DNA of 64,000 nucleotides from Candidatus Accumulibacter appositus (GTDB lineage Bacteria; Pseudomonadota; Gammaproteobacteria; Burkholderiales; Rhodocyclaceae): contig JEMX01000030.1 of the NCBI GenBank assembly GCA_000585055.1, positions 1 through 64,000 of the forward strand, in the 5' to 3' direction. Shown piece after piece: positions 44,180 to 53,300 of the stretch. The notes beneath the pieces are model-generated. The model had not been told where the DNA came from and ran no database searches. It saw nothing but the letters and a program-made list of their open reading frames with translations. Numbering within the stretch: position 1 is the stretch's first letter; each line of letters begins with the position of its first letter. The position numbers and the translations under genes are program-made.

Positions 44180-45595
44180 TCAAAAAGCCAGCTGCAAGCG
44201 TGCTCCTGCGACGGTGGAATCGGGCAGTGAAAGAGCTGGGTTGAAGATGCGCTGGATGACGGGTTGCACAATCACGCCATGCGCGAGCTGCGCCTGGTAG
44301 CTTACTTCAACGACGCTTTCCGCGGTCGCTGACAGCGGAGTACCGAGTTCCATCGCCAGCAGCTCGCGCCCCTGCGGGTCGACATGTGCGCGCGTTGCGG
44401 CGATGCCAAAGACATCGTCCTCGCGGCCAGCGAACAGCCCCTGCCAGGCGATGCCCACGCTCACCGAATAATCGATGATGTTGGACTTGCCGTCGGTGAA
44501 GCCGTAGCGGACGAAGCCGGTCAGGTTGCGATTGGACTCGGGCGCCCGGTACAAGGTCTGCTCGCCAAGGACGTAGGCGCCCCAGTGTGTCGTGATCAGC
44601 GGATCGCCGGCCGTATCGACGGCTATCAGTTCGGGAAACTGCGGCGTAAAACGCCAGGCACCAAATGCCAGCTTGCTGATCGGTTTAAAGCCATCACCAT
44701 CCTTGCTAGTCGACCCTGTCTGGCCGACCTTAACGCCCAGCTCGGCTGGACTCAGCCCGACTTCGCCGATGACCATGCTGCCACTGCCCTGCTGCCAGCT
44801 GATGTTGGGGCCGGCAGTGGCGGCGCGATCGCTTGGCACGCCGCGGGTGACGGCCAGCATGGCATACCAGGCAGGGTCGGGATCGATCCGCAAGCGCGCG
44901 CCCCAGGCACTGGTCGGGTAGATCGACGGCCCGGCCAGTGTGCCGAAATCGCCCGCCTCGGCGGACATCCCGAACGACGGATGAATGAAAACTCCCGACG
45001 AGTCCGTGACGTAGAACTCCGAGTCGATCGGGTACAGGCCTGCGCGCAGAGAGGCCTTGTCGTCGAGAAAGGATTGCTGCAACCAGGCCTGGAAGATGCC
45101 GCTGCGGTTGATCGGCGCCTCGATGTTGTCGACGCCCATCAGGCTTCCGACGTAGTTCAGATTCACCCGGCTGCCGCTGTTGCTGATTAGCTGCAGGAAG
45201 GCCGATCCACCCTGCCAGCCGAGCAGCTTCTCGCCGTCGAGCAGCACGATCAGGTCGACATGCCCCATGGTGCCGCCACCGAGCTTGAAACCGCCGCTGT
45301 TGTTGCGCAGGTAGTCGGCGGTAAGTAGGAGTTCAAGCTCGACGCCGGCGTTGGAAAGGCGCTGGCGTGCGCCGTTCCAGTCGCCGGTGAGGGTGTTTTC
45401 CTGCCAGTTGGGCGCGCCATCGGCAATGCTCGCGTCGCGCGCCGGTCCAGCTTCACTGTCCAGGATTTCCCCGGCTCGCTCAAGCGCTACAGGGGCATGC
45501 GTTGCTGCAGCTTGGGTAGCCGAAGCTTGAACGAAGAGAGCAGAAATGAGCAATGCGCTGTACACGGCTCTGAGGTTGTGCTTGGCAACTAACAT
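44180..45595 (-). CDS. OprB-family outer-membrane porin
   Basis: This 471-residue exported beta-barrel protein has a signal peptide after MLVAKHNLRAVYSALLISAL (cleaved near ASATQA). The mature region begins NWQENTLTGDWNGARQRLSN, the OprB entry motif. It then has alternating strands such as GLYPIDSEFYVTDSSGVFIH and SAWGARLRIDPDPAWYAMLA, and ends in the barrel-closing GARLQLAF with a terminal Phe. OprB porins usually pass carbohydrates; distant members in other phyla have been linked to metal uptake. With a bacterioferritin-like gene downstream and Fur-box-like sites in its promoter region, iron relevance is plausible. The ATG at 45595 follows GGAAGA. Confidence 0.85.
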   Translation of the reverse strand: MLVAKHNLRAVYSALLISALFVQASATQAAATHAPVALERAGEILDSEAGPARDASIADGAPNWQENTLTGDWNGARQRLSNAGVELELLLTADYLRNNSGGFKLGGGTMGHVDLIVLLDGEKLLGWQGGSAFLQLISNSGSRVNLNYVGSLMGVDNIEAPINRSGIFQAWLQQSFLDDKASLRAGLYPIDSEFYVTDSSGVFIHPSFGMSAEAGDFGTLAGPSIYPTSAWGARLRIDPDPAWYAMLAVTRGVPSDRAATAGPNISWQQGSGSMVIGEVGLSPAELGVKVGQTGSTSKDGDGFKPISKLAFGAWRFTPQFPELIAVDTAGDPLITTHWGAYVLGEQTLYRAPESNRNLTGFVRYGFTDGKSNIIDYSVSVGIAWQGLFAGREDDVFGIAATRAHVDPQGRELLAMELGTPLSATAESVVEVSYQAQLAHGVIVQPVIQRIFNPALSLPDSTVAGARLQLAF

Positions 45596-45692
45596 AGTTC
45601 TTCCAAAAATAGGTGAGCGCCCGTCTCGCGCAACACGGCCTCGGTCAGAGCCACCCAATCACGGCCCAGACGCAAAGGAACGAGTCCCTATT

Positions 45693-45711
45693 GTAGATGA
45701 GAATCATTCGC
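45693..45711 (-). promoter_or_regulatory. Fur-box-like site upstream of oprB-type porin gene
   Basis: Sequence GTAGATGAGAATCATTCGC (45693-45711) matches the 19-bp Fur consensus at about 13 positions, with the core GAGAATCATT intact. It lies about 100 bp upstream of the porin start. A related core occurs in inverted orientation at 45808-45826. Confidence 0.65.
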
Positions 45712-45807
45712 AGTTGTGAGGTGTGCAGAAGATTTCTGAACAGGCGTATCGCCGTCCGGAAGAGGCTGCGTGCCTCGCCATTCCTCGCGCCGAACCACCA
45801 CACAAAT

Positions 45808-45826
45808 GCGAATGATTCCCATTGCG
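45808..45826 (+). promoter_or_regulatory. Fur-box-like site upstream of small peptide/DUF2325 genes
   Basis: GCGAATGATTCCCATTGCG matches the Fur consensus at about 12 of 19 positions on its reverse strand. It shares TGCGAATGATTC with the site at 45693-45711 in opposite direction. It is about 55 bp upstream of the 24-codon membrane peptide gene. Confidence 0.6.
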
Positions 45827-45879
45827 TTTTATGGCGGCTGTACCTATGATGGGAAGCAATTCAACAACCGGAGCAAGTG

Positions 45880-45954
45880 ATGAACGGGCTGCTTGTCAAT
45901 ACGCTGCTGGCTGGGCTCGTGGTTTGGCTGTTCATGGCCGGGGTTCTCCCGTGA
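45880..45954 (+). CDS. 24-residue single-pass membrane peptide
   Basis: The frame MNGLLVNTLLAGLVVWLFMA followed by GVLP forms one hydrophobic helix with no charged residues. A ribosome site CGGAG lies 6-7 bases before the ATG, and the Fur-box-like site lies about 55 bp upstream. It is below normal gene-finder size. A second short frame starts within its end (GTG at 45951, 27 codons to 46034), and the DUF2325 gene begins at 46040, so a short operon is possible. I do not recognise the peptide; small hydrophobic proteins of this type often modulate membrane transporters. Confidence 0.5.
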   Translation: MNGLLVNTLLAGLVVWLFMAGVLP

Positions 45955-46039
45955 ACGACATCGGAGTTGCCATGCCGTCCAGTAAGCTCTGCGAGCCTGC
46001 GGCAGGCCAGCCACCTGGGTTTCTCGGAAAATAGCAAAC

Positions 46040-47368
46040 ATGTCCGACCTTCCCTTCGGTCTGCCCGGCGACGCCTTTGACGTCGCTGCGCAACGCCCTC
46101 AGCTGGCTTTTTCAAAGCAGGTGCGCGCGCCACTGGTGGCGGCAGAAGCAAAGACCATGCCGGGAGGGTCACGGCGACGGAAACTATGGGAGCTGCCGGC
46201 GAGGTTCCATTGTCCCTTGATTGGCGTTTGTTTCGAGGTCGATGAACTGCGCGCGCTAATGTCCCGAGTCATGAATGTTCCACGCGAGACGACGGATTTC
46301 GTCTTGCACACCACGGCAGTTAGCGAATGTGAAACACGGACGCAATTATCGTCCTTGCTGCACAAACAACTGGAAAAGCGCTTTCAACTGCAGGTCCGCA
46401 AGCTCTCCTGCACCAAAGGCGCGCAAGAACTGCATGCGCGGTGGCGAGAATTCTGTGCTACTGGCACTGATATCCCCGGCGCGCTCTGGGCCAGCTGGAC
46501 GCATTCATCCTGCGACAGCACGCTGGAACAGCAGATCTTTCGCGATATTCACATGATCCAGCATCAGGTCGGCAGCGGCACCCGTGCCGACTTGTCCAGA
46601 CTCCAAGTGCTCCGAACAGAGAACGCAGCGCTGCGCAAGCAACTGTTGGAAGCTCGCGCCGAAACGGAAACGCAACGCGCGGAGAAGTCCCGCGAACTGC
46701 AGAGGCTTGGCGAGCAGATTGCCAGGCTGCGGGCGGACCTCGGTGGCAAGAACGGTCTTGTTGCCGTACTGACTGGCCAACTCGACACCCTGCGCCAGAG
46801 TTTGCCAGACCTCAAGGACCGTCAGATACTCGCGCGTCGTGCCAGCGACGCTGATGCCCGATCGACGGCACTGAGGGCCAAGGCAGCCGATTTGGAGGAC
46901 GAAGTCGAACGACTCCGCAGGCTCGCCTGCCATGCCGAGGCAAGCATCGAGCACCTGCTCGCGGTTGGCGACCGCGAAGCCGACAAGCAGAGTGCCGTGG
47001 CGAACCGCACCCAGCCGACCCTCTCCGGAAAACGCATCCTGTGCGTTGGTGGCCGCTCAGGTTCGATCGATGGCTACCGCAAGGTAGTTGAGCAGCGCGG
47101 CGGCAATTTTCTTCACCACGACGGTGGGCTCGAGGAAAGCCTGCACCGAATTGACGCTGCGCTTGCCGCCGCCGACCTCGTCATTTGCCAGGCTGGCTGT
47201 ATCAGCCACAATGCCTATTGGCGCGTGAAGGAACAATGCAAGCGCACGGGCAAGCAATGCGTCTTTCTCAAGAGCCCCGGTATCGCCAGCTTTGGTCGCG
47301 TCGTCGGCGCCGTTTGCGCCCAGGAAGGAGACGCGACCGTCGACGGGACTCCGGCTGCTCCCGCGTAG
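46040..47368 (+). CDS. DUF2325 domain protein with coiled coil
   Basis: A 442-residue cytoplasmic protein. The N-terminal 190 residues have an ordered region with CPLIGVCFEVDELRALMSRV and a ELHARWREFCATGTDIPGAL block. The middle (about 190-320) is a long charged coiled coil (RLQVLRTENAALRKQLLEAR and following). The C-terminal DUF2325 domain (about 330-430) starts GKRILCVGGRSGSIDGYRKV, with FLHHDGGLEESLHRID and ICQAGCISHNAYWRVKEQCK. The biochemical role of DUF2325 is unknown. It sits just behind the Fur-box-like site and the small peptide, opposite the porin/bacterioferritin pair, so an iron-linked function is inferred. The Cys residues in the C-terminal domain could bind a metal. Confidence 0.8.
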   Translation: MSDLPFGLPGDAFDVAAQRPQLAFSKQVRAPLVAAEAKTMPGGSRRRKLWELPARFHCPLIGVCFEVDELRALMSRVMNVPRETTDFVLHTTAVSECETRTQLSSLLHKQLEKRFQLQVRKLSCTKGAQELHARWREFCATGTDIPGALWASWTHSSCDSTLEQQIFRDIHMIQHQVGSGTRADLSRLQVLRTENAALRKQLLEARAETETQRAEKSRELQRLGEQIARLRADLGGKNGLVAVLTGQLDTLRQSLPDLKDRQILARRASDADARSTALRAKAADLEDEVERLRRLACHAEASIEHLLAVGDREADKQSAVANRTQPTLSGKRILCVGGRSGSIDGYRKVVEQRGGNFLHHDGGLEESLHRIDAALAAADLVICQAGCISHNAYWRVKEQCKRTGKQCVFLKSPGIASFGRVVGAVCAQEGDATVDGTPAAPA

Positions 47369-47744
47369 TCCGGACGCCGGCTAGGCGTCGCTACTGGCTC
47401 GGCCGATTTCACAAGCGAACGGCCATGCACTACTGATGGCAGCAGTCGTCTTTGCCAACTGCTGTCGCTGCGCGCCGCGCCATGGCAACACGCCACGCCT
47501 GCGCTTCAAGCCTCTTCGGCGAGGACATGTCAGTGATTGTCGAACCGCCAGCGACCTGATGCGATCGCGCTTGTGCTTGACCAGGCCCTCGTTCAGTGCC
47601 AGCGGGCAGACATCGGGCTGTCCAGGGCCGGAGAAATCTCGTTCTGGAAGAGCAGGGTCATGACTTTCATGATTTGCGGTCTCCCTTCGTGGCATGACCG
47701 TTAGGAAAACAGCGTGCGGCCACCGTTTTCCGGTTTAATGCCGC
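47369..47744. other. Intergenic region before comEC
   Basis: The 376-bp gap carries a partial copy of the dispersed repeat at 47657-47702. Short open frames on both strands lack recognisable domains. No promoter motif could be assigned with confidence. Confidence 0.45.
47657..47702 (+). repeat. Dispersed repeat, partial copy C (upstream of comEC)
   Basis: GTCATGACTTTCATGATTTG to CATGACCGTT (46 bp) matches the outer end of the elements at 27751-27868 and 56609-56727 (CATGACTTTCATnATnTnnGG... ACCGTT). The hairpin half is missing. It lies 43 bp before the comEC start, in the opposite orientation to the other two copies relative to the downstream gene. Confidence 0.7.
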
Positions 47745-50138
47745 ATGCGCGCCAACATTCTCGCCTTCGCCATGGGTGTCTGGTTTCTCCAGACTCAGGG
47801 GAGTTTGCCGCCTTTCGCGCTGGTCGTGGCGACGCTTGTCGGCGCGTCCGCCTGGCTGCTCTGGGCGGGCTCGCGCCCGCAAGCGGCGTCGCTCGCTTGG
47901 CGGAGTCTTTCTCTGCTCGCTTGCGCTGTGCTCGGCGTGGCCTGGGCAGCACTGCTCGCCGGGCAGCGTTTGCAGGAGCGCTTGCCGGCAGAGTGGGAAG
48001 GCCGTGACCTGCAGCTAGTCGGGGTGGTCGCCGGCTTGCCGCAGGGCTTCGAGAACGGCGAGCGCTTTGCCTTCTTCGTCGAGTCGGTCGAGTCGGTCGA
48101 GTCTGTCGACGCGCCGCCGGCGCAGGTGCCGCCGCGAATCATGCTCTCCTGGTACTACGGCCAGCAACGCGACGAGCGGCGCGCAGCCCCGAGTGAAGCG
48201 CTGACCGAAGCGCTGAGCGAAGAACCCAGCACCGCGCCCATCATCCGTCCGGGCGAGCGCTGGCGCTTCACCGTGCGCCTGAAACGGCCGCACGGCAACG
48301 CCAATCCGCACGCTTTCGACTACGAGGCCTGGCTCTTCGAGCGCGGGCTGCGGGCGACTGGCTATGTGCGCCCGAAAGGCGTGGCGCAGCGCCTCGATGA
48401 CTTCGTTCTCGGGCCTGGCTATGCGATCGAGCGCCTGCGCGAGCGGATTCGCCACTCCTTCCGCGCCGCCTTGCCGGAGGCGCCGTACGTGGGGATTCTC
48501 GCCGCGCTGGCGATCGGCGACCAGCAGGCGATTTCGGCAGAGCAGTGGCGCGTCTTCCGGCAGACCGGCGTCACTCATCTGATGTCCATTTCAGGTCTCC
48601 ACGTGACCATGGTCGCGGCGCTTTTTGCGGCACTGGTCGGCTGGCTGTGGCGGCGCAGCGAAGGCTTGATGTTGCGGCTGCCGGCGCCGAAGGCGGCGAT
48701 CGCCGCCGGCTGGCTGGCGGCTTTCGGCTACGCCCTGCTCGCCGGCTTTGCGGTACCGACGCAGCGTACGCTCTACATGTTGAGCGTCGTGGCGCTGGCG
48801 TTGTGGTCGGGGCGCAATCTCGGCGCCAGCCGCAGCCTGCTGCTGGCGCTGTTGCTGGTGCTGCTGCTCGATCCCTGGGCGGTGTTGTCGCCAGGCTTCT
48901 GGCTTTCGTTCGCTGCCGTCGGCCTGCTCTTCTTCGTCGGTACGGCGAGGGTCGGCGTGCGGCGGGGGTGGCGCGCGACCCTGGCCCGCTGGGGGACGAC
49001 GCAATGGGCGGTGACGATCGGTACGCTGCCCCTGCTGTTGCTTCTCTTCCAGCAGTTCTCGCTGGTTTCGCCGCTGGCCAATGCCCTGGCCATCCCGGTG
49101 GTCAGCTTCCTGATCACGCCGCTGGCGCTGCTCTTCGCGCTCCTTCCCTGGCCGTCGCTGCTGCAGCTCGACCACTGGCTGCTGTCGCTGCTGATGCTCT
49201 TCCTGGAATGGCTGGCGCGCTGGCCGCTCTGGCAACAGCCGGCGCCGCCGTTGGCGGCGACGCTACTGGCCTTGCTCGGCGTCTTGTGTCTGCTGTTGCC
49301 ACGCGGATTTCCGGCGCGCTGGCTCGGTGCCTGCCTGCTGCTGCCGGCGCTGTTCTGGCCGGCCGTTCGGCCGGCGCCCGGCGAGGCCTGGGTCGATGTG
49401 CTCGACGTCGGGCAGGGGCTGGCAGTCGTCGTGCGCACCGCCAAGCACACCTTGCTCTACGATACCGGGCCGCTGTACAGCGCCGAGTCCGACGCCGGGC
49501 AGCGCATCGTCGTCCCCTACCTGCGGGCGATCGGCGTCAAGCGGCTCGACGCGCTGATCGTCAGCCATCGCGACAAGGATCATGCGGGTGGCCTGCCCGC
49601 CATCCGCGAAAGCGTGCAGGTTGCTCGCCTGCTCAGTTCGCTGCCCGAACTGGATGGCGAACTCTGTGTGGCCGGTCAGGCCTGGGAGTGGGATGGCGTT
49701 CGCTTCATGATGCTCCACCCCGACGCAAGGGCCTACCAAATCCCGACCAACAAGCCCAACAACATGAGCTGCGTGCTGCGCCTTGAAAACGCGTCCGGCA
49801 GCGTGCTGCTCACCTCGGACATCGAGGCCCGCGACGAGCAGCAACTGCTCGCACGCGCGCCGGAGTTGTTGCCCAGCGAGGTCCTGCTGGTGCCGCATCA
49901 CGGCAGCGGCAGCTCATCGACGCCGGCCTTTGTGGCCACGGTTGCTGCCCGCGACGTGATCATTCCCGTTGGCTACCGCAACCGCTACCAGCATCCACGA
50001 GCAGACGTCGTCGCGCGCTACGCCGGCAGTCGGGTGTGGCGCAGCGATGCCGACGGCGCGGTGCGCATTGAACTCGCGGCTGGGCTGTCCCTGAGCGCTT
50101 ATCGCCGTGAACATCGGCGTTACTGGCACGGACAGTGA
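47745..50138 (+). CDS. comEC: DNA internalisation channel ComEC/Rec2
   Basis: This 797-residue inner-membrane protein carries transforming ssDNA into the cytoplasm. It has N-terminal TMs and an OB-like DUF4131 region (about 1-200), and the Competence core around residues 240-520 with GVTHLMSISGLHVTMVAALF and many TMs. The C-terminal metallo-beta-lactamase-like domain starts VDVLDVGQGLAVVVRTAKHT, with SHRDKDHAGGLPAI and LLVPHHGSGSSSTP as the metal/nuclease motifs. Length is typical. It indicates natural-competence potential; comEA and pilus genes are not in this window. An in-frame VES tandem repeat lies at residues 112-120. Confidence 0.94.
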   Translation: MRANILAFAMGVWFLQTQGSLPPFALVVATLVGASAWLLWAGSRPQAASLAWRSLSLLACAVLGVAWAALLAGQRLQERLPAEWEGRDLQLVGVVAGLPQGFENGERFAFFVESVESVESVDAPPAQVPPRIMLSWYYGQQRDERRAAPSEALTEALSEEPSTAPIIRPGERWRFTVRLKRPHGNANPHAFDYEAWLFERGLRATGYVRPKGVAQRLDDFVLGPGYAIERLRERIRHSFRAALPEAPYVGILAALAIGDQQAISAEQWRVFRQTGVTHLMSISGLHVTMVAALFAALVGWLWRRSEGLMLRLPAPKAAIAAGWLAAFGYALLAGFAVPTQRTLYMLSVVALALWSGRNLGASRSLLLALLLVLLLDPWAVLSPGFWLSFAAVGLLFFVGTARVGVRRGWRATLARWGTTQWAVTIGTLPLLLLLFQQFSLVSPLANALAIPVVSFLITPLALLFALLPWPSLLQLDHWLLSLLMLFLEWLARWPLWQQPAPPLAATLLALLGVLCLLLPRGFPARWLGACLLLPALFWPAVRPAPGEAWVDVLDVGQGLAVVVRTAKHTLLYDTGPLYSAESDAGQRIVVPYLRAIGVKRLDALIVSHRDKDHAGGLPAIRESVQVARLLSSLPELDGELCVAGQAWEWDGVRFMMLHPDARAYQIPTNKPNNMSCVLRLENASGSVLLTSDIEARDEQQLLARAPELLPSEVLLVPHHGSGSSSTPAFVATVAARDVIIPVGYRNRYQHPRADVVARYAGSRVWRSDADGAVRIELAAGLSLSAYRREHRRYWHGQ
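48078..48104 (+). repeat. 9-bp in-frame tandem repeat in comEC
   Basis: GTCGAGTCG is present as three tandem units (the third ends in T), encoding VES-VES-VES. As the unit is a multiple of three, copy changes would alter length without breaking the protein. Confidence 0.85.
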
Positions 50139-50309
50139 GCGGAAGACGCAGGGCAAAGCGCCTCTGCCTGTCGGTGGCGGTCGCGTACTGCAGTGCCGGG
50201 CAAGCGCAGTGACAGCGGTAGGGGTTTGGCAGTTACAATAGCTGATGCCTGCGAGATTACGATTTCCCGGGGTGTGCGAGTCGCTTCGCGCCCCGCGTCG
50301 CGCCGTCCC

Positions 50310-53300
50310 ATGAAAATCGATGGCGGTCGCTTCCCCGCAGGCGTTATCCAGCCTTGCGGAGCGCGATGGCCAGAAGGACGTGTCATCCTGCGGCCGACCC
50401 TCACCGTGCTGCTGGCGATCTTACTGTTCGCCGCCACGGCGGTGCATGCCGACGGCCTGCCGCCGCTCAACGTCGAGAATCCGCTCGCCGAGCCACGTTT
50501 CGAGTCGGTCGGTGTCGGTATCATCCCGCGCGACGTGGTCCCGACCATGGCCCAGGACCGCGCCGGCTTCATGTGGATTGCGACCGGTGACGGTTTGGTA
50601 CGCTATGACGGCTACCGTTTTCGCCCGCAGGAACGCGAGAGTGCGGACCCCGCGGCGCGCAATCTGGGCTGGATTCGCGCCTTGCTGGCGGGCCGCGACG
50701 GGCGGCTGTGGATCGGTACCGAGTGGGAGGGTCTGGCGGTCTATGACCCAGAAACCGAGAAAGTCACCGCCTGGCGCGGCAAGGGTGACGAGAACGATGA
50801 AAAGAACGGTCTTCAGAAGAAACGGGTCCTGCCGACGATTCGTGCGCTGGCCGAGGATGCCGACGGCAGCATCTGGGCAGGCCTCGAGGGAGGCGGGCTC
50901 GAACACTTCGATCTGAAAAGCGGCAGCGTCGCCCGCTACCGACACACGCAGCAAGCGGGCAGCCTGCCCGATGATCGCGTGCAGGCGCTGCTCGTCGACC
51001 GCCAGGGGACCCTGTGGGTGGGCACCTGGGCGGGCTTGAGCCGCCGCCCGGCCGGCAGCGATGACTTCGAGCCGGTTTTTTCCGGCAAGGGCGACGGTCC
51101 CAGCCTTGCCGGGCGCGTCGTGGAAGCCCTGGTGCAGGCATCGGACGGGCGCATCTGGGTCGGCACGCGGCAAGGCGACCTGGCGATCGTCGATGCGGCG
51201 ACGGGCAAGGGCCGGTTCGTCGATTACGCGCAGGGCAACGCCAATAACGGCGCGGTGTCCAGTCTGCTCGAGGCGCCGGGCAGGCAGATGTGGGTCGGCC
51301 GATCGACCGGCATCGACCTGCACGATGCTATTGACGGTCGCCTGATACAGCGCCTGCGGCACGACCTGCGCAACCGTACCGGACTGGCAGGCAACGAGGT
51401 GACGGCGCTGATCCGCGATCAGGCCGGGCTGATCTGGGTTGGCGGCTTCGGCCTGGGGCTGCAGCGCCACGATCCAAGCAATCGCAGTATCTGGTTGCGC
51501 GGCGCCGATGCGCAGCCCGACAGCCCTTTTTCGAAAGCCGACGTGCGCGCCTTGCTGCAAGTGGACAATGGCGAGATCTGGGCGGCCACCCCCAAGGGCG
51601 GCGTGGCGGTCATGGACCAGCTACTGCGTGTGACCGGTGCGCTGTCGCCGCAGGCTTCGGGAGCGACCGCGGCCGGCGGGCAGGCAGGTCAGCCGCCGCC
51701 GATACGTATCGAGGCCATGACGCAGGCCGGCGATGGCAGCGTCTGGCTGGGCGCCGATTCCATGCTCTATCAGTTCAGCCGCGATCATCGGCAACTGCGC
51801 GCCTTGCCGCATGGCGGCGGCCTGACCCGGCGCCTGCTGGCCAGCAGCGATGGCTCGCTGTGGGTGGCCAGCCAGAATGGCGTTCATCGGCTGCTGCCCG
51901 GCGCCACAGAAGTCGTGCGTATCAATCTGCCCGCTGGGCAAGCGCTGCACGCCGACATCAACGCACTCGCCGAGGGCAGTGATGGCAGCGTCTGGGTCTG
52001 CAGTGCCAAGGGGCTGTTTCGTGTCGCTGCCGGCAGCAGCGAGCTGCTGCCGGTCGAAAGCCCTGCCGGCGCCGGCCTCTACCCCAGCGTCATCGGACTG
52101 CTGTTCGACAGTCAGCAGACGCTGTGGGTGGATACGGCGGTTACGGGCCTGCACCGCATGCTCAGCTGGGATGGCCGGCAAGCGCGCTTCGAGCATATCA
52201 GCGAAAGACATGGCATCGTCAGCCGGCCGTTCGGCGGCAACCTGCTCGAGGATGGGCGGGGTCGCATCTGGACGCAGATGCACGTCTATGACCCGGCCAG
52301 CGATCGGCTCGACGTATTGACCGCCGCCGATGGCGCCAATCTCGGTACCGGCTGGTTCCTCTCACGGACCAAAACGACTGATGGGCGCATGCTGTTCGGC
52401 GGCAGCAAGGGCATCCTGGTGGTCCGGCCGGAGCGTTTCGACGCCTGGGCCTACCAGCCGCCGCTGCTGGTTGCCGAGTTGACCATCAACGGCCAACGCG
52501 AGTCGGCCGCAGGAATCCTCGGCGGACTCACCTTGGCACCCGAGCAGCGCAGCTTCAGCCTGGCATTTGCGGCGGTCGATTTCCGCGATCCGGACCGCAT
52601 TCGCTACGCCTACCAGTTGCAGGGTTTCGACCCCGACTGGATCGATTCCAAGGCCGACTCCCGGGTCGCCAGCTACAGCAATCTCTACCCGGGTGACTAC
52701 CTCCTGCGCGTGCGTGCCAGCAACGTCAGCGGCACCTGGAGTCCACACGAGCTGGCGATTCCGGTGCACGTCTTGCCGGCCTGGTGGCAGAGCTGGTGGT
52801 TCCGGCTGAGCGTGTTGGTCCTGCTGCTGCTGATGGTCAACGGGCTGGTACGCCTGCGTACGCGCAATCTGCGCCTGCGCCAGAGCGAACTGAAACGCCT
52901 GGTGCGGGAGCGTACGGCCGAACTGGAGACGCTGGCTGTCGCGCTGCAGCGAGAATCGGCCGCACTGCAAGAGGCCAGCCTGACCGACCCCTTGACCGGT
53001 TTGCGCAATCGCCGTTTCCTGACCCAGCACATCGAGACCGACGCCGCCCTGGCGGTGCGCGAGTACGAGAGTCACTTCCACTACGGGGCAAAGCTGCGCG
53101 ATGAGGCCGGCTTGATCTTTTACCTGTTCGACATCGATTGCTTCAAGCACGTCAATGACCGCTACGGTCATGCTGCCGGCGATGCGGTCATCCGGCAAAT
53201 GAGCGCTCGCCTGATCGCGATCTTCCGCGACACCGACTACCTGGTGCGCTGGGGTGGCGAAGAATTCCTCGTCGTCGCGCGCGCGACGCCGCGCAGCCAC

